NCBI GenBank assembly: GCA_031273775.1
Contig: JAISRF010000090.1
Coordinates: forward strand, 1 to 5,455
DNA length: 5,455 nucleotides
Source: Oscillospiraceae bacterium
GTDB lineage: Bacteria > Bacillota > Clostridia > Oscillospirales > Acutalibacteraceae
Direction: 5' to 3'
Below are positions 1 through 5,061 of this stretch, in pieces. A program made the position numbers and the translations under genes. Each line of letters starts with the position of its first letter. Positions within the stretch are counted from its first letter, which is position 1. The notes below the pieces were generated by a model. It worked only from the letters and a program-made list of their open reading frames with translations. It made no database searches and was not told the DNA's origin.

Positions 1-358
1 GACCCGGACGGTTCCATATTTCCACATGCCCGCCTACACCGGTGATGTAGGCCGTGTTCTCCAGCTTTGCAAAATCCCGCTGTGGCTGGGTAAGGGTGAT
101 TCTGCCCTGCGGATCACACTCAACCTCGCTGGATTCGTCGTATTTGTGACGGAGAAGCTTACCGGACTTGGCAAGCGGCAACCGCTTGATTCGCTCATCC
201 AACTCCAACCATTCCTCAAGGGTATAAATGCAGAGACAGGGCTGCTTATCCAGCGATTTTGCGATGACAAAACGGTCTCCTAGACTTGAACGGAGCTTAG
301 CCGGAATAAAAAGCCGGTTCTTGGAATCAATGTTGTGCTGAAAGGAACCGGTTGGCAC
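1..358 (-). CDS. mraZ: MraZ transcriptional regulator (3' end cut by window edge)
   Basis: MraZ is a DNA-binding, AbrB/SpoVT-fold regulator that sits first in the division and cell-wall (dcw) cluster and represses its own promoter. The minus-strand frame from GTG at 358-356 reads VPTGSFQHNIDSKNRLFIP and continues to the window edge, giving 119 codons of a protein usually about 143 residues long. The two copies of the family's DxxxR signature are visible: DSKNR at residues 11-15 and DPQGR at 82-86, followed by the C-terminal HVEIWNRP. The start is GTG because V1-P-T-G4 aligns with the usual M-F-x-G opening and GAGGTG lies 6 nt upstream. An in-frame GTG three codons earlier (367-365) is possible but adds non-family residues. 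It has its own promoter and candidate operator upstream. rsmH would be expected next, outside the window. Identification is by recognition of family motifs. Confidence 0.95.
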   Translation of the reverse strand, partial: MPTGSFQHNIDSKNRLFIPAKLRSSLGDRFVIAKSLDKQPCLCIYTLEEWLELDERIKRLPLAKSGKLLRHKYDESSEVECDPQGRITLTQPQRDFAKLENTAYITGVGGHVEIWNRPG

Positions 359-380
359 CCCGCTCACCTCTTTTTGTGGA

Positions 381-421
381 TTTTTAAACCTCGCTGCACC
401 TTTTCACACTTCTTTAAACCA
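381..421 (-). promoter_or_regulatory. Candidate MraZ operator: four direct repeats, 10-bp period
   Basis: Read on the minus strand, 420 to 381 splits into four decamers: GGTTTAAAGA, AGTGTGAAAA, GGTGCAGCGA and GGTTTAAAAA. Each begins with a G-rich GGT/AGT core followed by 5 less conserved bases. The outer two match at 9 of 10 positions. Known E. coli MraZ sites are short G-rich direct repeats (TGGGN type) separated by 5 nt, so the spacing fits and the core differs. The array begins right after the -10 element and covers the predicted transcription start and leader, where bound MraZ would block its own promoter. That role is inferred from location and periodicity. Confidence 0.7.
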
Positions 422-450
422 TTTTTATCACTTAATCAGGCTAATGTCAA
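422..450 (-). promoter_or_regulatory. Sigma-A promoter of mraZ
   Basis: On the minus strand TTGACA (450-445) is followed by a 17-bp spacer and TAAAAA (427-422). The -35 is a perfect consensus and the -10 matches 4 of 6. The start of transcription should fall near 415, about 57 nt before the GTG of mraZ. Upstream, 461-490 is thirty consecutive A/T bases, placed at roughly -46 to -75, which could act as an UP element for the RNA polymerase alpha subunit. Confidence 0.8.
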
Positions 451-462
451 GAGGGTTGACAT
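444..462. repeat. Inverted repeat over the mraZ -35
   Basis: ATGTCAA (444-450), a GAGGG spacer, then TTGACAT (456-462) form a perfect 7-bp inverted repeat. The left arm contains the mraZ -35 on the minus strand. The right arm puts a consensus TTGACA on the plus strand. No acceptable -10 follows the plus-strand copy at 16-18 bp and no plus-strand gene lies beyond it, so a divergent promoter is not supported. It may be an operator or chance symmetry. Confidence 0.45.
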
Positions 463-498
463 AAAAAAAATATTTTATTTTTTAAAAATTGTGGTCAT

Positions 499-531
499 AA
501 AAAGACCGTACACAATATATAGTGTACGGTC
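499..531 (-). terminator. Rho-independent terminator after the exporter operon
   Basis: GACCGTACAC (504-513) and GTGTACGGTC (522-531) are perfect 10-bp inverted arms around an 8-base A/T loop. On the minus strand the stem is followed directly by five T residues (503-499), the normal layout of an intrinsic terminator. The plus strand has no T-run after the stem, so it should work in one direction only. It lies 214 nt past the ABC transporter stop and about 80 nt before the mraZ promoter, so it would isolate mraZ from operon read-through. A palindromic repressor site is the alternative. Confidence 0.7.
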
Positions 532-745
532 GAATGTTTGAGATGTATTAGGCGGGAATTTGACGAATATGGTGATGCGGTGCCGAAAAAAAGCAGATTT
601 TGCGGATAGGCGCATTTTGCCGAAATTTGTTTGTTTACATAATGTTGGATTTCATTCGGCAAAATTCGGGAATTAGGAGACTGCAATTTACAATATTTTC
701 ACTTTGCGGGCACAATGTGATACAATTCGGTGACAAAGGCAATAT
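532..745. other. Gene-free interval between exporter operon and its terminator
   Basis: This stretch follows the ABC transporter stop. I see no gene with a ribosome binding site here. It holds three copies of a short motif, ATTTTGC(C/G)GA: plus-strand at 597-606 and 614-623, and inverted at 656-665. The last two belong to an 11-bp inverted repeat, ATTTTGCCGAA at 614-624 and TTCGGCAAAAT at 655-665, with a 30-nt loop. The whole interval should be transcribed as the long 3' end of the operon mRNA. No RNA family was recognised. Confidence 0.4.
593..665. repeat. Short direct and inverted repeats, ATTTTGC(C/G)GA
   Basis: GCAGATTTTGCGGA (593-606) and GCGCATTTTGCCGA (610-623) are direct repeats 17 bp apart that match at 11 of 14 positions. 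TTCGGCAAAAT (655-665) is the exact inverted copy of 614-624. In RNA the inverted pair would make an 11-bp stem with a 30-nt loop, with no U-run after it on either strand. It could be an mRNA-protecting 3' hairpin, a protein-binding site, or a degraded repeat element. Confidence 0.4.
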
Positions 746-2413
746 TCAATCAAATTTCATCTGTTCAATCCGCACCACTCGGTCGCATACGGCCAGCGCG
801 GCGGAGCGGTGCGAAACACAGATGCAGGTTTTGTCCGGCAACTTCCGTATATTTTCAAGCACCCGCGCCTCAGTACGTTCGTCCAACGCGGCGGTCGCTT
901 CGTCGAGGAGCAAAACGGGCGCGGCACGCAAAAGCGCGCGGGCAATGGCAAGCCGCTGGGTCTGCCCCTCTGAAAGTCCCAACCCCCGCTCGCCGATTTC
1001 CGTGTTCATCCCCGCTGGCAAGGAGCGGATAAACTCCGCCAATTCCGCCGCTTGAGCCGCTTCCCACAGCTTTATTTCCGGAACGTTTTCCTCAAAAAAG
1101 GCGATGTTCTGTCCCACCGTACCGGACAAAATCAGGTTGCCCTGCGGCACGTAAGAAAACAGCGGGCGGTGAGCGGCGGTGACCGGACAGTCTTCCCCGT
1201 TCAGGCGAACGGTCAGCGTACCGGCAAGCGGCTGATAAAAGCTCATCAACAACTTCAAAAACGTGCTTTTTCCGATGCCCGAAAGCCCCGCGAACGCTAC
1301 AAACTCCCCCGCCTTGATTACGATGGACGCCTCCTTTAAAACCGGCTCTTTATCATAGGCGAAGGTAATATTTTCCGCACGAATTTCCTCCAACACGCAG
1401 ACCGGGGGCAAACTTCCGGCAGCTTCTTCTCCGGGCAGGTCTTCAAGTTCCATCACCCGCTCGGCGGAGGCAACAATGTTGTAATACCCCGGCAACAAAC
1501 CCGAGACGTTGCGGAAGGGTATGCTGATTTGATTGACAATTTGCAAAAACGCCGTCATGGTACCGAAGTCTAAAATGCCGCGGGCAAGCTGCCACGCGCC
1601 CCAACCCAACGCGGCGCAATAAGCTCCGGAAAACGCCATCACTGTGGCGGTGTTGGCCAAATTGCGGAAATGGTTGCGCCGGATGGTCTGCCGGAAATGC
1701 TCCTTTTGTAAAAACGCAAAGCGCGGCTTTAGTGTGTCCGCGCCGCCAAAAGACTGCACTGCCGCCCAATTTTCCACGCATTCCTGCATAAATGAGCGAG
1801 TTTTCCCTTCGGTCTGCTGAACCGCCTTGTGCATTTTTTTCATACGCGGGCCCATAATCCGGGAGAAAATAAATACCAAAATTCCGACTGTTAACAGAAC
1901 AAACGTGAAGCCGGCGTCCAGCGCCAGCAGTACCGCCACCGAAGCCGAAAGCCGCACAAAAATAGAAACGGCGCGTGGCACAAGACCGGTAATCCCGCCG
2001 GTGATTACGGTGGAATCATCTGTCAGGCGGTTTAAAATATCCCCGGAATGGTAGGAAGAAACACTCTGCCATTTTTTTTTATACAAACCGCAAAAGATTC
2101 GCTCTCTCAAGCGGATTTCCTGCCGCCCCACAATGTACACACTCAGGTGATTGTAGGTTATGTTCAGCAGTCCCTGAAACGCAAGCAAACCCAGAAGCAA
2201 CGTCACCTGCGGCCAAACGGGCGTACCGCCGGTCGCCGCGTTTATAACCTGCCTGGACAAAAGTGCAAACAGAATGTAGCTCAAAGAAAGAAGCCCGCCC
2301 GCGGCAGTGAGCAAGATGATAAACCCCACATCGCGTTTGGCGAGATTCCACAACCAAAGGTGGACGCCACGGTTAGACTTTTTCTGACGGTTCAACGGAA
2401 CCACACTTTCCAA
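746..2413 (-). CDS. ABC exporter, fused membrane and ATPase domains (half-transporter)
   Basis: This 555-residue protein has the usual length and layout of a type IV exporter that works as a dimer. An N-terminal membrane domain covers residues ~28-310, with hydrophobic spans near 29-54, 70-95, 147-186 and 255-305. The ATPase domain covers ~340-550: Walker A GLSGIGKST (376-384), Q-loop Q424 in YVPQ, signature LSEGQ (480-484), Walker B LLLDE with D504-E505, and switch histidine H535. All catalytic residues are intact. There is no C39 peptidase domain at the N terminus, so leader cleavage would have to come from another protein, possibly the peptidase encoded just upstream. The frame opens at TTG (2413-2411), 41 nt inside that gene. 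GTG at 2404-2402 is an alternative, and neither has a convincing Shine-Dalgarno, which suggests translational coupling. It is the last gene of the four-gene operon. Substrate unknown; peptide export is inferred from the neighbours. Confidence 0.93.
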   Translation of the reverse strand: MESVVPLNRQKKSNRGVHLWLWNLAKRDVGFIILLTAAGGLLSLSYILFALLSRQVINAATGGTPVWPQVTLLLGLLAFQGLLNITYNHLSVYIVGRQEIRLRERIFCGLYKKKWQSVSSYHSGDILNRLTDDSTVITGGITGLVPRAVSIFVRLSASVAVLLALDAGFTFVLLTVGILVFIFSRIMGPRMKKMHKAVQQTEGKTRSFMQECVENWAAVQSFGGADTLKPRFAFLQKEHFRQTIRRNHFRNLANTATVMAFSGAYCAALGWGAWQLARGILDFGTMTAFLQIVNQISIPFRNVSGLLPGYYNIVASAERVMELEDLPGEEAAGSLPPVCVLEEIRAENITFAYDKEPVLKEASIVIKAGEFVAFAGLSGIGKSTFLKLLMSFYQPLAGTLTVRLNGEDCPVTAAHRPLFSYVPQGNLILSGTVGQNIAFFEENVPEIKLWEAAQAAELAEFIRSLPAGMNTEIGERGLGLSEGQTQRLAIARALLRAAPVLLLDEATAALDERTEARVLENIRKLPDKTCICVSHRSAALAVCDRVVRIEQMKFD

Positions 2414-2987
2414 TTCGGAATTTTCTGAGAAGACGCCGCGCGCGGCGCACCAAAACGCGGAACATGCGGCATTTGCGCCACAGCCCGGTCACAAAACGGT
2501 AACCCGGATTTTTGCAGGCAATTTCTTTACCGCCGCGCTCGAACGCAACCGCCAGCCCGATAATCTGGTCGTGACGGATGCCCGGCTCCGGCATTTCCTG
2601 ATTATCCCCGCGCATGGTATACACTCCGTTTTCAATGCTGATTACACGGTGCAAAACGTACTTGCCGCTGTCACGCAGGTAAAGCGGGACGTCACCTTTT
2701 TTCAGGCGTTCGGGTGCTTTTACAAGCGTCACCGCATCCCGGTCGCTTACCAAAAACGGTAGCATACTGTCACCCCGTACGGTGAAGCGAACGGCATGTC
2801 CCTCCTCCATGCAGGCGGTCATAAAAGGCGCGAGTTCCGCCAGCGGCGCGGTTTGCCGGACAACGGAAAGCGCGGGCTTTCCCTTCACAGCACCGCTCTT
2901 TCCGACTTTAGCGGTCTCACACAGGCTGTCCGGTTTGCCGTGAGAAAGTCCGGTTCCCTCCGGATTTTTGGGCGCGGGTTGATTCAT
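2373..2987 (-). CDS. S26B (SipW/ER-type) signal-peptidase-like Ser-His protease, no membrane anchor
   Basis: The 204-residue product carries the conserved boxes of type I signal peptidases: RGDSMLPFL with nucleophile Ser74, RDAVTL (83-88), KKGDVPLYL (96-104), LHRVI (112-116) with His113, and RGDNQ (126-130). A histidine where bacterial SipS/LepB enzymes have the general-base lysine is typical of the archaeal, ER and SipW branch. It lacks the usual hydrophobic anchor. The first ~50 residues are polar and rich in Lys, Gly and Pro, and the end (~171-195) is strongly basic and may touch the membrane surface. It may therefore act in the cytoplasm, for instance removing a leader from a modified peptide before export. 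The ATG shares ATGA with the stop of the PqqD-like gene, and the 3' end overlaps the exporter gene by 41 nt. An S24/LexA-like regulator role is unlikely because no helix-turn-helix is seen. Confidence 0.82.
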   Translation of the reverse strand: MNQPAPKNPEGTGLSHGKPDSLCETAKVGKSGAVKGKPALSVVRQTAPLAELAPFMTACMEEGHAVRFTVRGDSMLPFLVSDRDAVTLVKAPERLKKGDVPLYLRDSGKYVLHRVISIENGVYTMRGDNQEMPEPGIRHDQIIGLAVAFERGGKEIACKNPGYRFVTGLWRKCRMFRVLVRRARRLLRKFRIGKCGSVEPSEKV

Positions 2988-3247
2988 TGAAGCAAATCCG
3001 CCGTCTGTAACTTTTCAATAAACGCGTCCAAATCACGCGCGGCATCATCATCGCTCACGTCGTATTCCTCCGTCAAAGCGGAAAGCAATTGCTCACGGGT
3101 AATGTCGGACGTGAGCTTTTTCCACAAAAACGCGCCTACGGAGTTCAGCTTGATCATACATCGCATATCCACCGTCAGACTGCCCACGGGCACAACCACG
3201 TTTTCCCCCGCGATTTCTTTCAGGATTAAATCTTCCTTCACTTTCAT
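2984..3247 (-). CDS. PqqD-like peptide-recognition protein
   Basis: This small protein of 87 residues has the PqqD / RiPP-recognition-element pattern: an N-terminal beta-rich part (residues ~7-33), the signature LNSVGAFLWKKL (34-45), then a helical half with LLSALTEEYDVSDDDAARDLDAFIEKL (given here only as positions 54-80 to note the acidic VSDDDAARD core). PqqD domains have no enzyme activity; they bind the leader of a precursor peptide and present it to a modifying enzyme. ATG at 3247 is preceded by GGGAG at about 10 nt. The gene starts 35 nt after the kinase stop and ends in ATGA shared with the peptidase start. A partnership with the kinase, on either a RiPP-like peptide or a small protein, is inferred from this order. 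Confidence 0.85.
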   Translation of the reverse strand: MKVKEDLILKEIAGENVVVPVGSLTVDMRCMIKLNSVGAFLWKKLTSDITREQLLSALTEEYDVSDDDAARDLDAFIEKLQTADLLQ

Positions 3248-3282
3248 GTGACTTTCGCTCCCTTTTATTTAAAAATGCGGAA

Positions 3283-4149
3283 TTAAAAAAGTTCGTTCAG
3301 TACGGTTTCCACTGCGTTTTGGCTGATATTGCAGGTCAACAAATATATTGGGAGCTCGGTCACAAGCCGCTGGGCGGCATCCAGCACCCTGATGCCGATA
3401 TCGCGGTCGTAATAAGGCCGCGAAACCTGCGTCACCAGCTGATACATACTATCTGTAACGCCCAACCGCCGGATTTTATTTTCTTCGCCACGCTCAATAA
3501 ACACCACGGCGTGCAGAGGCACCCAAATGTTGCTGTTGATGTCGGTTTTACCGCTCCACGGGGTTCCGAACAGTGTATGAATACCGCCCACAATCCGCAC
3601 GGCGGGCTTGTCATCGTTGATATACCTCACCTCATCGCCGAGCATGTCCTTCCACAGCCCGGTGTGGGTGGATTTTCCCGTGCCGCTGTTGGCGGAAAAG
3701 GCCACTCCCCTGCCCTTATAAACAATGGAAGAGGAATGCAGAACAAAACCGCCCAGCACGGCCAACCGATTATTGAACATCTCCCCGGAGTACATATATT
3801 CGTAGTCCGTAGGGGTGAGCGGAGACTGACGGGAGCGGAGCACCTTAATATGCGAAAACGCGTACTGCGCGCCGAAGCCGATGTCCATCAGCGGGGCTCC
3901 AGTTTCCTCGTCAATTACGGTTCGGTGGATAAGCCCGTCCTCTCCGGCGGTGACCACAGAGCGGCGCAAACGAAGCGTTTCGCGCCCCTGAGGGAACGGG
4001 ATAACATCGCACACCTCGCCGGTGACGGTTATGTCCGGAACCTCTGACTCTTTGAAATATTCGCGGAGACGGCGCTCGAAAAATGTCTCGTTTCCCGGCT
4101 GCATATGCAGGTTTACTCCCGCTATTTGGGCTTTTATCATCTGGTTCAT
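3283..4149 (-). CDS. HPr-kinase-like P-loop protein (ScmC / peptide-tailoring kinase type)
   Basis: The 288-residue product has a variable N-terminal half and a C-terminal nucleotide-binding domain of the HprK/PEPCK type. Motifs in order: LHSSSIVYKGRGVAFS (137-152), P-loop ANSGTGKST (153-161), INDDKP with D179-D180 (177-182), GTPWSGK (195-201) and VVFIERG (215-221). The LHSS, NDDKP and GTPWSGK motifs are those of the HprK-related proteins found beside PqqD-like partners, including SynChlorMet ScmC and the lasso-peptide kinases. True HprK differs in its P-loop context and its HPr-binding C terminus, and no HPr gene is here. Predicted activity is ATP-dependent phosphorylation of a peptide or protein, but the substrate is not shown. 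The ATG at 4149 lies about 20 nt downstream of the predicted transcription start, with GACGGGA just before it as a weak ribosome site; ATG at codon 4 is an alternative. It is the first gene of the operon. Confidence 0.85.
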   Translation of the reverse strand: MNQMIKAQIAGVNLHMQPGNETFFERRLREYFKESEVPDITVTGEVCDVIPFPQGRETLRLRRSVVTAGEDGLIHRTVIDEETGAPLMDIGFGAQYAFSHIKVLRSRQSPLTPTDYEYMYSGEMFNNRLAVLGGFVLHSSSIVYKGRGVAFSANSGTGKSTHTGLWKDMLGDEVRYINDDKPAVRIVGGIHTLFGTPWSGKTDINSNIWVPLHAVVFIERGEENKIRRLGVTDSMYQLVTQVSRPYYDRDIGIRVLDAAQRLVTELPIYLLTCNISQNAVETVLNELF

Positions 4150-4166
4150 TCCCGTCTTAAGTTACC

Positions 4167-4188
4167 AATGTGTATATAATAACACATT
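4167..4188. promoter_or_regulatory. Candidate operator: 22-bp inverted repeat over the operon -10
   Basis: AATGTGT (4167-4173) and ACACATT (4182-4188) are perfect 7-bp inverted arms with an 8-bp A/T spacer that contains the whole -10 hexamer (4176-4181). A dimeric repressor bound here would cover the -10 and the transcription start. No regulator gene is present in the window, so the protein that might bind is unknown. Confidence 0.5.
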
Positions 4189-4204
4189 TTAATTTATTTT
4201 TCAA
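4176..4204 (-). promoter_or_regulatory. Sigma-A promoter of the kinase-PqqD-peptidase-exporter operon
   Basis: On the minus strand TTGAAA (4204-4199), a 17-bp spacer and TATTAT (4181-4176) make a near-consensus promoter (5 of 6 in each box). Transcription would begin near 4169, leaving a leader of about 20 nt before the kinase ATG. Spacings within the operon (35 nt, -4, -41) leave no room for another strong promoter, so this one should drive all four genes. Its -35 lies at the very edge of the IS debris. Confidence 0.75.
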
Positions 4205-4281
4205 TAGTATTATTTTCACGGCACAGAGCTGAAGAGAATAGCGCATTGGAAAGTGCGACTAATTCTAAGGAGGGTCATCAT
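4205..4281. mobile_element. Probable left-end remnant of an IS21-type element
   Basis: This is the non-coding DNA in front of the istA fragment. It ends in a strong ribosome site, AAGGAGG at 4267-4273, 8 nt before the ATG. Two imperfect tandem units, AGCGCATTGGAA (4240-4251) and AGTGCGACTAAT (4252-4263), resemble the repeated subterminal sites typical of IS21 ends. The exact outer end and target duplication could not be placed. Confidence 0.4.
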
Positions 4282-4398
4282 ATGACCAACTACAGAGAAA
4301 TTTTGAGGCTCGCAAGCCTCGGGCTGAACCGAACGCAAATTGCGGACGGTCTCGGCGTCTCGCGCACCACGGTAATCCACGCTCTGCAACAAGCGGGA
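4282..4398 (+). pseudogene. istA: istA 5' fragment, IS21-family transposase (truncated)
   Basis: The plus-strand frame from ATG 4282 opens MTNYREILRLASLGLNRTQI and continues to a helix-turn-helix (residues ~15-38, ending VSRTTVIHALQQA). This is the N terminus of IS21-family IstA, the DNA-binding part of a ~400-500-residue DDE transposase. Similarity stops near codon 38. Beyond that the same frame runs to 4656 but only reads the antisense of the IS66 tnpC remnant, so that part is not protein-coding. The catalytic DDE domain and the partner ATPase gene istB are absent. If the strong ribosome site is still used it would make a hybrid protein of 125 residues with an intact helix-turn-helix, which is probably meaningless but not excluded. 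Confidence 0.75.
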
Positions 4399-4431
4399 AG
4401 CTTTACGCAACCCGTCCATCAGCTTCACAAT

Positions 4432-5061
4432 ATGTGCCCAGCAGGCACAATGAACCGCGTTTTCAACCCCACTATACCCCGCATAACCATCGGTTTGCAG
4501 ATAAAATTTCTTCGCGCCACCAAGAAACGCCTTTGGCTTTTCCCCGGAGCGGTTTGGCCGACATTCAAAAAGTACGATTTCCTCTTCACAAGCCACGCAG
4601 GCGAATACTTCCAGATAGGTTTCGCGGATAAACGTCTGTGCCGGGATGAAGTTTAAATCACGCCGAACAAGCTCCCTGCCAATCGGTTTTAATTCGCCTT
4701 CGCAGATATTGCAAATGCGCTCGCCCTCCGGAATGCTGATAACAACCTCTTCTACCGGCAGTTCTTTTGCCAATTCGTCTTTGGTGCGCTTAGGCTTCCG
4801 GGTATGTTGCTAAACCACGACAGGCTCCGGCTCTTCTTCCAATGTGGCAACTTCAGCTTCATTAAAAAGCGACCGCTACTCACAACCATCCAGTATATAT
4901 TTAGCCTTTTCGCTGGATGAACCAAACCGTGCCTTTTGGGCAAGCCGCAACAATTCAGTCAGACGGTCAATCTGAACCTGCTGTTTTTCAAGCGACTTTT
5001 CAAGGCTTGAAATATATTCAATTACCGGAGCCGGAAGCCCCTCAAAAACATTCTTTTCCAT
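4432..5061 (-). pseudogene. tnpC: tnpC remnant, IS66-family transposase (two stops, internal deletion, 3' loss)
   Basis: One reading frame from ATG 5061 carries recognisable IS66 TnpC parts in order. First is the N-terminal coiled segment (MEKNVFEGLPAPVIEYISSL, residues 1-20) followed by RFGSSSEKAKY. Then comes a zinc-binding domain with CNIC (codons 117-120) and CVAC (codons 155-158). Last is the catalytic segment LQTDGYAGY, whose GAT at 4491-4489 is the second catalytic Asp, and CWAH (4440-4432). Damage: TAG at 4878-4876 (codon 62), TAG at 4812-4810 (codon 84), and an in-frame deletion near 4580 that joins CVACEEE directly to IVLFECRP, removing the plexus of residues with the first catalytic Asp (HADET motif in the family). 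The 3' third, with the catalytic Glu, is also missing. A full TnpC is about 500 residues. It cannot be active. Confidence 0.88.

Noticed and set aside
26..283. Plus-strand ORF of 85 codons and a minus-strand 78-codon ORF at 34-270
   Set aside because: Both are shadows of mraZ, whose minus-strand frame shows clear family motifs across the same bases.
456..490. Divergent plus-strand promoter starting with TTGACA at 456-461
   Set aside because: No acceptable -10 at 16-18 bp spacing and no plus-strand gene downstream.
475..615. Minus-strand ORF of 46 codons from ATG 615, considered as a hidden precursor peptide for the cassette
   Set aside because: No ribosome binding site in front of the ATG, it runs straight through the terminator hairpin, and its sequence lacks a leader/core-like pattern.
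495..686. Minus-strand ORF of 63 codons starting at TTG 686
   Set aside because: No Shine-Dalgarno, no recognisable domain, and it also reads through the terminator stem.
600..1055. Plus-strand ORF of 151 codons opposite the exporter ATPase domain
   Set aside because: Most of it is antisense to the Walker B and signature region of the ABC gene and its composition is unlike a real protein.
3319..4047. Plus-strand ORF of 242 codons opposite the kinase gene
   Set aside because: It is antisense to a gene with intact P-loop kinase motifs, has no family motif and no ribosome site; long antisense frames are common in GC-richer genes.
3283..4149. Classical HPr kinase/phosphorylase (HprK) of catabolite control
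   Set aside because: Motif set (LHSS, NDDKP, GTPWSGK) and the PqqD-like neighbour point to the HprK-related tailoring group, and no HPr or PTS gene is nearby.
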